Notes: generated by a model not told the origin, from the sequence alone. DNA of 64,000 nucleotides from Maribacter thermophilus (GCF_001020565.1 NZ_LDAS01000001.1:906402-970401), one strand, 5' to 3'; counted from the stretch's first letter, positions 8,279-17,185 are shown. Translations and numbers: made by a program.

Positions 8279-9064
8279 CTAGTATCCTTGATATGGTCCG
8301 GCGAATGCCAAATACGATCCAGTGGTAGAATATACCTCGTTGATAATGTGGTAATGGTATTCTTCCTCTCCATCTGTATACTGCGTCGTAGATACATGTC
8401 CGCCAGATTCGTCCAAATCGGTAGGATAATCACCTGTAGAACTACATTTTCTACCGTACAGGAATACACCATCTAATAAAATGCCCACTAAATTGTCATC
8501 GTCGTTGCTAAAAGCTTTAGGTTCAAGGTGGTAATGGTACACTCCCGGACCAATATGGGCGCCGGTCCAGTCTAAACTAGCTGCAGCGGCATTTAAGGGG
8601 CCACCACCTTCCTGATCGTTGAATATAGATGCACCACTAACGGCAATACCTATAGTATCAAAATCTGTGGCTACTGAATTACCAGATAGATTTGGGGTGG
8701 CATCTACCCTAATGGTAGCCGCATTGTTGTTACTGGACATTATGCTTGGGGTCAGCTGTACATCGGGTTCTTCTTTGTATAATGAATGCCCTTCTCCCCA
8801 ATACACGGTTTCGTGATTTGGTAGACCCGTGGTTTCTATAACCACCTCTGAGCCATCTAAATATATGGTCACGGCATCTGTATTAAATGCCGAATATGCT
8901 GCATGGAGTTCGGTAACAATGGACTCTTCTTCCTCCTCATTGGCAATTTCCTCTTCAATGTCGGTATCGTCCATACTATCATTGCTACAAGCAATAAAGG
9001 CGGTTAAGGGCAATCCCAACAGAAGTGTGTATAAGGTAAAATTGTTTATTACGTTCTTTTTCAT
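8279..9064 (-). CDS. YHYH-domain lipoprotein
   Basis: Secreted lipoprotein of 261 residues with lipobox FIAC (Cys26) and a Glu/Asp-rich linker (about 30-48). The YHYH domain follows, with its name-giving motif present twice: Tyr176-His179 in PGVYHYHLEP and Tyr236-His239 in EEYHYHIIN. Between them is LVGILLDGVFLYGRK, the conserved core of the family. Histidine clusters in an exported domain suggest metal binding, but no biochemical role is established to my knowledge. It is the first gene of an operon with a YwqK-like lipoprotein and a SCO copper protein. A direct-repeat site lies 74-105 bp upstream and is shared with the EF-hand/CotH promoter. Confidence 0.92.
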   Translation of the reverse strand: MKKNVINNFTLYTLLLGLPLTAFIACSNDSMDDTDIEEEIANEEEEESIVTELHAAYSAFNTDAVTIYLDGSEVVIETTGLPNHETVYWGEGHSLYKEEPDVQLTPSIMSSNNNAATIRVDATPNLSGNSVATDFDTIGIAVSGASIFNDQEGGGPLNAAAASLDWTGAHIGPGVYHYHLEPKAFSNDDDNLVGILLDGVFLYGRKCSSTGDYPTDLDESGGHVSTTQYTDGEEEYHYHIINEVYSTTGSYLAFAGPYQGY

Positions 9065-9137
9065 AATAGACTATTTAGTTGATTTTATTATTTAATCGGT
9101 ACAAGGATAGCAACAAAATGAAAGCGCAGAAGTAAGA

Positions 9138-9169
9138 TTAAGTGAATGGTGGATAGTTTTAAGTAGATG
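9138..9169 (-). promoter_or_regulatory. Direct-repeat pair (21-bp spacing), candidate LytTR-type site before YHYH operon
   Basis: TTAAGTGAATG at 9138-9148 and TTAAGTAGATG at 9159-9169 are direct repeats exactly 21 bp apart, that is two helical turns. The same pair, with the first 11 bases identical, occurs at 23752-23783 upstream of the EF-hand/CotH operon next to a LytTR regulator gene. LytTR proteins are known to bind two direct repeats on one DNA face. The assignment is an inference. Confidence 0.5.
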
Positions 9170-9319
9170 GGCCACTATCTGCTATAAGGTGATTTTGATC
9201 AATACGCGATTATGACAGCATCTTTGTATAAATACAAAACCATCTAAATACTCATAAAAATAAAGGTTAAACGAAAAGTTAAGGTCAAGGCAGGTAACAG
9301 AGTTTGTTGCTTTTTTTGA

Positions 9320-9327
9320 TATATTTG
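9320..9327 (+). promoter_or_regulatory. TATATTTG -7 element of ECF sigma gene
   Basis: TATATTTG fits TAnnTTTG and ends 25 bp before the TTG start of the sigma factor gene. No convincing -33 TTG is seen at 19 bp upstream, so the strength of the promoter is uncertain. Confidence 0.4.
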
Positions 9328-9352
9328 GCCCTTCATTTTATTCAGAACCCAC

Positions 9353-9913
9353 TTGTCCCAAACAAAAAACGTATATACCTTATCCTTAAGGTCTTATAAG
9401 GATTTTTATGACACATTATATGTTTCATTGTGTTTGTTTGCCAAAAATTATGTTCAAAATTTAGATTTGGCCAAAGATTTGGTACAAGAAGTTTTTATAA
9501 AGGTCTGGGAGGATAAAATTGAGTTTAAGAATGAGGTGGCCGTAAAGTCATATATGTACATGGCGGTCAAGAATAAATGCTTGGACCTATTGAAAAGCAA
9601 GCAGTTTAGGTCAACGGAAAATATGTCTGTTGAGGATATGGAAGAATTAAATAGCGAATCCTTTTATTTAAAAGAAGTTGTTATTGAAGAGGTTTCTTCC
9701 CGAATAGAGAGTGCAATTAACACCTTGCCAAATAAGTGCGCCCAAGTAATAAGATTAAGTATAAACGGGCTGACAAACCCTGAAATAGCCCAACATCTGA
9801 ACATTTCGGTCAATACCGTTAAGGCACAAAAAAAAATTGCGTATAAAAAACTAAAGCCTCTATTAAAAAATTACTTCGCTTTAATGGCTTTCGTATTCGA
9901 CTACACCACCTGA
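9353..9913 (+). CDS. ECF RNA polymerase sigma factor (FecI-like)
   Basis: Sigma-70 of the extracytoplasmic-function group. Region 2 is at about 30-75 (NLDLAKDLVQEVFIKVWED, then KSYMYMAVKNKCLDLL). Region 4 with its helix-turn-helix is at about 125-170 (LPNKCAQVIRLSINGLTNPE, then ISVNTVKAQKKIAYKKL). The start is TTG, with no ATG in frame upstream. It is followed by fecR, a TonB-dependent receptor and secreted proteins, the classical order in which ligand binding at the receptor is relayed through FecR to free this sigma factor. An AAC-N18-CGTC promoter before fecR could be its own target. Confidence 0.93.
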   Translation: MSQTKNVYTLSLRSYKDFYDTLYVSLCLFAKNYVQNLDLAKDLVQEVFIKVWEDKIEFKNEVAVKSYMYMAVKNKCLDLLKSKQFRSTENMSVEDMEELNSESFYLKEVVIEEVSSRIESAINTLPNKCAQVIRLSINGLTNPEIAQHLNISVNTVKAQKKIAYKKLKPLLKNYFALMAFVFDYTT

Positions 9914-9992
9914 AAACATTCGTGTTTCTGTCTTTTTTTCTGTGGTCATATCTTTTTTTTTGAGCCAAGATGAAAAAAATCAATTTTTTTTT

Positions 9993-10017
9993 AACCCCAT
10001 CACATGATTTTGTCGTC
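9993..10017 (+). promoter_or_regulatory. Candidate ECF-type promoter driving fecR and receptor operon
   Basis: AAC at 9993-9995 and CGTC at 10014-10017 lie 21 bp apart start to start, the same geometry as the AAC/CGTC motifs of ECF sigma promoters in other bacteria. A T-run precedes the AAC. The fecR start is 27 bp downstream of the CGTC. This would give positive autoregulation of everything after the sigma gene. The call is by pattern only. Confidence 0.45.
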
Positions 10018-10043
10018 ATAGGTGTAAATAGTGGTAATAATAT

Positions 10044-11216
10044 ATGCTAAACCTTACTAAAATTTTATTGTTGTCTAAGCAGATTGCTTCTTCTTTATTA
10101 AAGGATGAAAAACCAAATGCATTGGATTCATCGGAGCTTTTTTCTGATAAAGACAAAAAAGAAATCATCAATAGACTTACGGATGAATCGGAAATAGCGT
10201 CACGGTTACAACTGAAAACAAAGGTAGATAGTAAGGCGGACTGGAAAAAAATACAATCTAGAGTAGTTGTTCCTAAAAGAACGCATTACTGGCAATATGC
10301 GGCAGCGGCCGCTGTGGTAATAGGGATATGTACGACCGTATATGTGGTAAAAGATAATTTTAATGGCAGCAGTGTTACCGAGCCAATTATTGTAAACAAC
10401 CAAATTGTACCAGGCGGTCATAAGGCAATTTTGACATTGGAAACGGGAGAAGAGGTAAATCTTGTAAAGGATGTAAAATACACAGCTAAAAATTTACAAA
10501 CAAATGGCGAAGAACTTGTGTACAACGAAGGTTCTGATCCGGAATTAAACTCTGAAGAGGTTGCCTATAACTTTTTAACCATTCCACGTGGTGGGCAATA
10601 TCAAATAACATTGTCCGATGGAACCCATGTATGGCTGAATTCAGAATCAAAACTAAAATATCCGGTACGTTTTGTGCAAGGTGAAACACGTATTGTAGAG
10701 CTTTTATACGGGGAAGCCTATTTTGATGTTTCTCCAAGCACGATGCACGAAGGCGCAAAATTTGAAGTGATCAACAAAGCGCAATCGGTAGAGGTTCTAG
10801 GAACAGAGTTTAATATTAAAGCCTATAAAGACGAGGTTACCGTGTATACCACTCTTGTAGAGGGGCAGGTGAAGGTGCGTTCACAAGGGCTTGTTGAAGA
10901 TCTTGTTCCGAACCAACAATCTAAATTGAATACTGAGACCCATACGATAGATGTAAGTCAGATAGATGTTTATAATGAAATAGCATGGAAAGATGGTGTT
11001 TTCAGTTTTGAGGATAAATCGCTGAAAGATATTATGACAGTTCTCTCTAGGTGGTACGACATAGATGTTGTTTTCGAGACAAAAAGTTTAGAATCAGAAA
11101 GGTTTGTCGGGGTATTAAAAAAGAATTACAGTATAGAAACCATACTGTCCATTTTTCAAAAAGCGAACATTATCAATGGCTTTGAAATAAATAACAAGTC
11201 TGTAATTATAAAATAA
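10044..11216 (+). CDS. FecR-family anti-sigma / sigma regulator
   Basis: Inner-membrane regulator that holds the ECF sigma factor until the outer-membrane receptor signals. The N-terminal cytoplasmic part (1-85) is helical and charged. One transmembrane helix at about 87-105 contains an alanine-rich run (YAAAAAVVIGICTTVYVV). The periplasmic FecR domain spans about 180-290 (PRGGQYQITLSDGTHVWLNS, then VELLYGEAYFDV). The C-terminal DUF4974 domain spans about 315-390 (FEDKSLKDIMTVLSRWYDID), which contacts the receptor's N-terminal domain. It is 130 bp after the sigma gene and 120 bp before the receptor, a gap that holds two hairpins. Confidence 0.95.
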   Translation: MLNLTKILLLSKQIASSLLKDEKPNALDSSELFSDKDKKEIINRLTDESEIASRLQLKTKVDSKADWKKIQSRVVVPKRTHYWQYAAAAAVVIGICTTVYVVKDNFNGSSVTEPIIVNNQIVPGGHKAILTLETGEEVNLVKDVKYTAKNLQTNGEELVYNEGSDPELNSEEVAYNFLTIPRGGQYQITLSDGTHVWLNSESKLKYPVRFVQGETRIVELLYGEAYFDVSPSTMHEGAKFEVINKAQSVEVLGTEFNIKAYKDEVTVYTTLVEGQVKVRSQGLVEDLVPNQQSKLNTETHTIDVSQIDVYNEIAWKDGVFSFEDKSLKDIMTVLSRWYDIDVVFETKSLESERFVGVLKKNYSIETILSIFQKANIINGFEINNKSVIIK

Positions 11217-11220
11217 TAAA

Positions 11221-11292
11221 TAGGATTGCGATCCTATATGGATAAAAAAAAGGAGAAATAGTTCAAACGGTCAAATTCAACACTATTTCTCC
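11221..11292 (+). other. Two intercistronic hairpins between fecR and the TonB receptor gene
   Basis: Hairpin 1: TAGGAT - tgcg - ATCCTA at 11221-11236. Hairpin 2: an 11-bp perfect stem, GGAGAAATAGT at 11252-11262 and its complement at 11282-11292, with a 19-base loop. No T-run follows, so these are unlikely to be full terminators. They may stabilise one part of the transcript or tune receptor expression relative to fecR. Confidence 0.55.
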
Positions 11293-11336
11293 AAAAAGAT
11301 ATTAATCAAGTTTAATCAATTAATAGTTACAAATTA

Positions 11337-14330
11337 ATGAAATTTAAATTAATTGGTGTCACCTGGCTATGGATGAAAGGTGTGCTAAACTGTATTATGC
11401 GAATATTTATATTCTTGTTTTGTGCAACCTTGTTCAGTTTTGGTCCTGTACGCTCTCAAAATGCCGAAATAAAAATTGCCGAGGATAAAATCGTTACCGT
11501 TGATAAGGTCTTTAAGATCATTAAAAAGCAAACGAGCGATTTTATGTTCATTTACCCCAAAAATCTGTTCGATTCTTATCCTAAGGTACAATTACGTAAA
11601 GGAACCATAAACATAGGCGAACTATTGAATTTGGCTCTTTCGGGAGGTAATGTTGATATCACGTTGACCGACGACAATATCATTATCATAAAAGAAAAAG
11701 ATGCGCAAGATGTTACCAATGTAGCGCGCATAAGAAAAAATAAGACGGTAGAGATCAAAGGCCGGGTCGTGGATGGTGATAAGAATGCCCTGTCATATGT
11801 CAATGTTATTGTCAGGGATCTAAATATTGGAACTTTTACCAATATGGATGGGGAGTTCTCTTTAGAGTTGCCCCATACCAACTTTGAGATAGAGTTGAGT
11901 CTTATAGGTTTTAAAACAGAGAAAATAGATGTTTCTACCCTTCCGGATTTGTCCAATGTTGTAATAACGTTAAAGGAAGACCTGTTAAATTTAGATGAGA
12001 TTGTCGTTACCGCTAAAAAGACCGTTAGTAGAGAAGGTACCTCTACCTATAAAATAGGAAGCCAGGCCATAAAGCAGGTACAGGCAATGAACTTATCTGA
12101 TGTTCTTAGTTTGTTACCGGGCAATAAAATTGAAGCAACAGACCTGACATCGACAAAACAAGCTAACCTGCGTAGTGCAACTGCCTCCAAGGTAAATGCC
12201 TTTGGTACGGCCATTATTTTAGACGGTGCGGCAATTAGTACCGATGCGAATATGCAAGCACAGAATTCTGGGTCTTTATATGGTGGAAAATCGGTCGTTG
12301 CCGGGGGTGTCGATTTAAGAAGTGTCTCCTTGGCCAATGTCGAATCGGTCGAGGTTATTTCGGGTGTAGCGTCCCCTAAATATGGGAATATATCTTCCGG
12401 GGGCATTTTAGTAAAAAGTAAGGTAGGTAAATCTCCCTACCTCGTTTCTGCAAACGTTTCCTCTACAAACTATCAAGCATCCGTAGCAAAAGGATATGAA
12501 CTGAACAAGTTCGGTATTTTGAATTCCGATCTTTCATATGCCTATTCTTCGGGTTCACCTACCGAACGTAAATTATTTTATCAAAGCGTTAACCTAGGTT
12601 TGCGCTGGAAGTTGCCCGCTTTCAAAAATTTGGACTGGGATCATTTTACATCCATCAGAGTCAATCATTCTGATGACGGCAATCGTCATGAGCCAGAAGA
12701 GGTTTATAAAAATGATGCCGATGTAAAAAGTACCTCTTATCAGGCAACCCTTTCTGGGAACTTTAGTTCATCTTTATTAGGAAAAGTCAATTATAACTTT
12801 AACGGTAGTATTACCAACCAGCATTCTTATTACGATACTTATGTGACCAATGGCCCCTACCCTATTATAGAATCTTTAGAGAGTGGTACATATACCACTA
12901 CCTTTTCTCCGACAACTTTTAATCAAACCAGGGACATTAAAGGAAGGCCGGTAAATTTAAACGGTAGACTAGACGCTACCCAAAATCTAAGTTTTAAAAA
13001 TTTGGATTTTAATTTTGAGACCGGTCTGCAATATACCTTTGATGATAATACGGGCAGTGGTAGGGTTGCAACGGGTAATATAGCACATACGCAAGATGTA
13101 GTGGGTAGTAGGTCTGCTTCTTTTGAGAAAATACCTGCATCTAAAACCTTTTCGGCTTACCACCAAACCATTATTAAAAGAAAAGCCGAGAATTCTAGAC
13201 AGCAATTAAATTTAGGATTGAGGTACGACAATATGCTGGAGCGTTACAATTTGGTATCGCCACGAATGTCTTTTTCATCAAAACATAACAATATTACGGG
13301 TAGGGTTGCCTGGGGTGTTTCATACAAGGCACCGGCAATGATACAATTATATCCGGGTAGATCGTACATTGATTATATCAACTACCAATATTATGCGGAA
13401 AATCCGGACGAACGTTTGGCAGTGGTTACCACTTATATTTACCAACCTACGAACGAGCATTTAAAACCTAATTATTCGGATGTAAAAGAAATTGGTTTCG
13501 ACTGGTCCCCATCTTTTATGAATTTGAACGTCACCTATTTCAAAAAAGACCTACGTAGAGGTATAAACATAACAGATGAGCTGTTATTGTTGCCAAAGGC
13601 CGTTTATGAAGTGGTAGATGCACCCGCAGGACAGCAGCCAACGGTAGAACCCACGGGTGAAGTTTATAACATTCCTAGAACGATCAGTGTTATGAAAAAC
13701 AACTACTACGAATCTACCGATGGTATTGAGGTTACCCTAAATCCAGAACGGATAAAAGCAACTAATACAGAGTTCAATTTCAGGTATAGTTATTTAAAAA
13801 GCTTGGTAACCGATAAAGGGTTCAATATAGATAAATCTGCCTATGTTGTTGGTGATAATTCGGTGCGTTATGGTGTTTACGAAAATGCAATGGTCGAAGC
13901 CGTTAGAAGTTTTGGAACCTTGACATTGATACAACATATACCTTCATTGCGATTTATTCTTACGCTATCGGCCGAATTGAATTTTAGGGAAAGTAGCAAG
14001 TATATCGGTACAAGCCTATACCCATTTGCGTATTATGATACAGATGGAAATTATATTGATATTCCCGAAGAAAACAGGGCCGACCCCGAGTTTGCTGACC
14101 TAAAGAAAGATGAGAATACATATACCGCCACAAGTACACCGTTCTATAGCAATTTTAACCTACAAATAAGGAAAGAGACCAAACAAGGACATTCGTTCAG
14201 CTTTTTTGCGATCAATGCACCTTGGTATAACCCAACATATGATTATCTGGGCAATAGAAGAACATTGAACAGTAAATTATCGGTGGGGTTCAATGTGACA
14301 ATATTAATTAGTAATAAAACCAACAAATAA
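11337..14330 (+). CDS. TonB-dependent receptor with STN and carboxypeptidase-regulatory domains
   Basis: Outer-membrane active transporter of 997 residues. After a long signal region (cleavage expected near residue 40, PVRSQ) comes an STN signalling domain at about 45-120 (FKIIKKQTSDFMFIYPKN), which talks to FecR. A carboxypeptidase-regulatory beta-sandwich follows at about 145-220 (IKGRVVDGDKNALSYVNVIV, then NMDGEFSLELP). The plug is at about 225-365, including SGVASPKYGNISSGGILVKS. The beta-barrel runs to the C-terminus, with repeated aromatic strands. The ligand is not evident from sequence. No SusD gene follows, so it is not a standard glycan-uptake pair. The next gene starts after one base, and the M16 and ChaN-like genes downstream suggest protein- or metal-linked import. 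Confidence 0.95.
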   Translation: MKFKLIGVTWLWMKGVLNCIMRIFIFLFCATLFSFGPVRSQNAEIKIAEDKIVTVDKVFKIIKKQTSDFMFIYPKNLFDSYPKVQLRKGTINIGELLNLALSGGNVDITLTDDNIIIIKEKDAQDVTNVARIRKNKTVEIKGRVVDGDKNALSYVNVIVRDLNIGTFTNMDGEFSLELPHTNFEIELSLIGFKTEKIDVSTLPDLSNVVITLKEDLLNLDEIVVTAKKTVSREGTSTYKIGSQAIKQVQAMNLSDVLSLLPGNKIEATDLTSTKQANLRSATASKVNAFGTAIILDGAAISTDANMQAQNSGSLYGGKSVVAGGVDLRSVSLANVESVEVISGVASPKYGNISSGGILVKSKVGKSPYLVSANVSSTNYQASVAKGYELNKFGILNSDLSYAYSSGSPTERKLFYQSVNLGLRWKLPAFKNLDWDHFTSIRVNHSDDGNRHEPEEVYKNDADVKSTSYQATLSGNFSSSLLGKVNYNFNGSITNQHSYYDTYVTNGPYPIIESLESGTYTTTFSPTTFNQTRDIKGRPVNLNGRLDATQNLSFKNLDFNFETGLQYTFDDNTGSGRVATGNIAHTQDVVGSRSASFEKIPASKTFSAYHQTIIKRKAENSRQQLNLGLRYDNMLERYNLVSPRMSFSSKHNNITGRVAWGVSYKAPAMIQLYPGRSYIDYINYQYYAENPDERLAVVTTYIYQPTNEHLKPNYSDVKEIGFDWSPSFMNLNVTYFKKDLRRGINITDELLLLPKAVYEVVDAPAGQQPTVEPTGEVYNIPRTISVMKNNYYESTDGIEVTLNPERIKATNTEFNFRYSYLKSLVTDKGFNIDKSAYVVGDNSVRYGVYENAMVEAVRSFGTLTLIQHIPSLRFILTLSAELNFRESSKYIGTSLYPFAYYDTDGNYIDIPEENRADPEFADLKKDENTYTATSTPFYSNFNLQIRKETKQGHSFSFFAINAPWYNPTYDYLGNRRTLNSKLSVGFNVTILISNKTNK

Positions 14331-14331
14331 C

Positions 14332-15579
14332 ATGAAATCAAACATTTTAAAAAGAGTAAGTGTGACAAAGTCAATAATAGCAATCGTATTGTTTGCAACA
14401 ACCTTGATAAGTTGTAGTAGCGACGATGATAGTGTAGCCAATCTAGGTAATCTACAGGTACAATTGGAATTGGCCGCCGGCCTTAGTGATATCTCCCTAG
14501 AAGGGGTCGATGTCAGTATCACTAATACGGTAGATAATGCAACCTTGAACCTAGCTACCGATGCAAATGGTGCTGTGACATTTTCAAATATTTCTGTCGG
14601 AACCTATAATATCGTAGCAACAAGTGCAACGGACGATTATCAATTAAGTGGTTCGTCGAATAATGTAGCCGTCACTATCCAAGAGACAACCGAGACTACT
14701 TTAGAAGTCGATGCAACAAACTTTAACGCTGGTTTGGTAATTAAAGAAATTTACACTGCGGGATCGGGTTATATCACCTTGTTTAAAGATTCGTTCATAG
14801 AAATTTTCAATAACTCTTCAGAAACAATATATGCCGATGGAATGTACATCGCAAATGTATTTGGAGATTCGGGTGCGTCTGGTGATACACCGGTAAATAC
14901 CATCTTAACAGATACCGATTATGTATATACCGATGTAATGAGCCAAATACCAGGTTCAGGTACCGATTACCCAGTAGCCTCGGGTCAAAGCATTGTTATA
15001 GCTTTAAACGCAATAAACTTTAAGGAAGGAAGTGCAAATCCAGATGGTGAATTGGACAATACGGATGCCACTTTAGAGCACTATTCAATAGATTGGTTGG
15101 AAGCTCAGGGCCGTGCCGGAAATTCATTTTTCGAATTGGACAACCCATCGGTACCGAACATGACCAATACTTATATGTTCGAAGAAACCAATTTCTTCAG
15201 ATTACCCACACCGGCAAGTGTAGTGTTGGTTAGTAGCGAGGCCACATTTAGTGATTCTGACATTGTAGACTATACACCGATAGGATCCACATCAACCTAT
15301 AAATTAATGCAAATCTCTGTTGATTTGGTTATAGATGGTGTAGATATTTTAGACAACTCCGCTTCCGCCGATTTTAAGCGCATTCCTAGTACTATAGATG
15401 CAGGGTTTACCTTTTTAACAGAAGACGGTGCTGTTTCTTATACCGGCTTAAGTAACAGAAGAAAAATTGATGAGACCGCCACGGCTCGTTTTGGTAGAAC
15501 TATTTTATTGGATACCAACAATTCTACAATAGATTTTGAAGCTATAAATTTTCCAGATAAATATGGTTACAACGACTAA
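14332..15579 (+). CDS. DUF4876 lipoprotein partner of the TonB receptor
   Basis: A surface-type lipoprotein of 415 residues with lipobox LISC (Cys28) followed by SSDDD. Residues about 38-130 form a carboxypeptidase-regulatory or SpaA-like beta-sandwich (LEGVDVSITNTVDNATL, then NGAVTFSNISVGTYNI). From about 140 the sequence fits DUF4876, beginning NAGLVIKEIYTAGSG and containing FIEIFNNSSETIY, which recalls the start of a lamin-tail-like domain. It begins one base after the receptor stop, so it is translationally coupled. In this position SusD would be expected for glycan systems, so it may play the ligand-capturing role here. That role is an inference. Confidence 0.85.
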   Translation: MKSNILKRVSVTKSIIAIVLFATTLISCSSDDDSVANLGNLQVQLELAAGLSDISLEGVDVSITNTVDNATLNLATDANGAVTFSNISVGTYNIVATSATDDYQLSGSSNNVAVTIQETTETTLEVDATNFNAGLVIKEIYTAGSGYITLFKDSFIEIFNNSSETIYADGMYIANVFGDSGASGDTPVNTILTDTDYVYTDVMSQIPGSGTDYPVASGQSIVIALNAINFKEGSANPDGELDNTDATLEHYSIDWLEAQGRAGNSFFELDNPSVPNMTNTYMFEETNFFRLPTPASVVLVSSEATFSDSDIVDYTPIGSTSTYKLMQISVDLVIDGVDILDNSASADFKRIPSTIDAGFTFLTEDGAVSYTGLSNRRKIDETATARFGRTILLDTNNSTIDFEAINFPDKYGYND

Positions 15580-15597
15580 TATTAGTTATTTAAAGGT

Positions 15598-15624
15598 AAA
15601 GAGAATGTTTATGACATTCTCTTT
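15598..15624 (+). other. Perfect 11-bp hairpin enclosing the start codon of the DUF6850 gene
   Basis: AAAGAGAATGT at 15598-15608 pairs with ACATTCTCTTT at 15614-15624 around a TTATG loop. A T-rich stretch (ACTTTTTTT) follows. The stem contains the ATG at 15605 and the loop the ATG at 15611, so folding would hide the start. It could be a translation switch or a partial terminator after the DUF4876 gene. Confidence 0.6.
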
Positions 15625-17143
15625 ACTTTTTTTAATCTCAAGTACATATTCCCAATCAAAAAAAAACACCGATAGTCTATCGGTCTTGGAAAGAGATGTT
15701 CAATTACAATTATTTGAAGATAGGTACTTCGGTATTCCTTCATTGATCAACCATGAAAATATATATAAATTCACCTATGGAGAGGGCAAATATTTATATT
15801 CCGAAGGTTCATTGAGACATCCGCAAGAATATAAAAAACAAAACGGTCTGTATTTAGAAACGGCGTCACTTGCGTCTTTAGAAAATACAAATTGGACCCT
15901 ATACGGTAGTTTGGAATACTTGAATACCAGAAAAGAGGATGTAGAGAATAATTTAACGTATGGTGTTTTAGATTACGGTTCGCCGTACTATTTTTTTCAA
16001 CAAACAAGTGGTTTGTGGAACCATCAAAATTATAATTTTAAAGTAGCCGGAGCCAATAAGGTGAACTCTAAACTTACATTAGGTGCCTACCTAAACTACG
16101 ATACCAATTTCTATTTTAGAAAAAGCGATACCAGAAATGAGTTAACAGCTTTAAAAATTGTAGGAAAACTATCTGCTAGCTATCAATTTAATGACATACA
16201 CTTGTTAAGTGTGTCCATAGGCAACGAATTATATAAGGCAAACTCTGAATTATCTAACAAGTTTCCGGAAAACAACACAGAACTTACCGCCGATTATTAT
16301 CTGAACACCGGTTTAGGCTCTTACATAAAAAATCTAGATTCAGGTTTTGATACCAAAAGAAGTATACCCGAAGTGCAATTGCAATGGTTCTTAAAACAAG
16401 GTAATTGGGACCTATCAATAGAAAGTGATACAAAATTTGGTACAGAACGTTGGATAGATAAGAATATTCTTAATGTAGAAGAGAACGACGAGAGAACAAG
16501 ATATAGTTTTGTAGATCAAGAATTTACAGTCTTTTATAATAGGTATAAGGCCAATAGTCTTTTCTCCCTTAATTTAAATGCAGGGTATTTAAAGGGAGAC
16601 GGCAAGGTATGGCAAGAAACAGGTGCGTACTATGCCAAAAATTTTACCACCACTGGTTACAGGCTTGCAACGGGTGCTACCCTATTGTTCTATAATAATT
16701 TTCTGAACAAAGTTAATTTGGGCATTGCTTATCACAATAAGGAACAATACGATTTAAATTACGCCTATACATTTGATTACCAGTATATAGAGCCACAGGT
16801 ATCTTTAGGTTTCAATACAAGCATTTCTAAAAAAACGGCATTTTTCGCAGATATCTCCGCTTTATATCACCATGTGCTGGATGTTGAACACGATCCATTT
16901 GCGGCTAACAACATTTTTGTGGATTGGATAGGAAACAAAATTGCCGATTACACAGGGATAAGTACCATCAATTATAGCATAAAACTAGGCACCGATTTTA
17001 AACTTAAAAACCAGAACAGGTTAGAGCTGTCAGTATCTTCCGATTATTTAAAAGTTACAAAACTATCGGAAAACAGCTCAAACTACTATTCTAAAAATGA
17101 TGATTACCTAAATCTGACCACCGGTTTAAAATTACATTTCTAG
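15605..17143 (+). CDS. DUF6850-type outer-membrane beta-barrel protein
   Basis: Secreted beta-rich protein of about 512 residues. The ATG at 15605 gives signal peptide MFMTFSLLFLISSTYSQ; an in-frame GTT/ATG frame reaching back to 15563 would overlap the previous gene and adds a poor leader. The mature part has alternating aromatic strands throughout (LETASLASLENTNWTLYGSL, then LGIAYHNKEQYDLNYAYTF) and ends in LNLTTGLKLHF, whose terminal aromatic residue is typical of outer-membrane barrels. It matches what I know of the DUF6850 family, which is found beside DUF4876 proteins. It is probably an outer-membrane partner of the receptor. Function is unknown. Confidence 0.82.
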   Translation: MFMTFSLLFLISSTYSQSKKNTDSLSVLERDVQLQLFEDRYFGIPSLINHENIYKFTYGEGKYLYSEGSLRHPQEYKKQNGLYLETASLASLENTNWTLYGSLEYLNTRKEDVENNLTYGVLDYGSPYYFFQQTSGLWNHQNYNFKVAGANKVNSKLTLGAYLNYDTNFYFRKSDTRNELTALKIVGKLSASYQFNDIHLLSVSIGNELYKANSELSNKFPENNTELTADYYLNTGLGSYIKNLDSGFDTKRSIPEVQLQWFLKQGNWDLSIESDTKFGTERWIDKNILNVEENDERTRYSFVDQEFTVFYNRYKANSLFSLNLNAGYLKGDGKVWQETGAYYAKNFTTTGYRLATGATLLFYNNFLNKVNLGIAYHNKEQYDLNYAYTFDYQYIEPQVSLGFNTSISKKTAFFADISALYHHVLDVEHDPFAANNIFVDWIGNKIADYTGISTINYSIKLGTDFKLKNQNRLELSVSSDYLKVTKLSENSSNYYSKNDDYLNLTTGLKLHF

Positions 17144-17185
17144 TCTTTTTTTATTCCATTTTAAATCGTTTGTAAATCCTATTTA

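Noticed and set aside
9065-9352. Divergent region between YHYH and sigma genes searched for small RNA or attachment sites
   Set aside because: Only the direct-repeat pair and a TATATTTG box are visible; no hairpin or integration signal.
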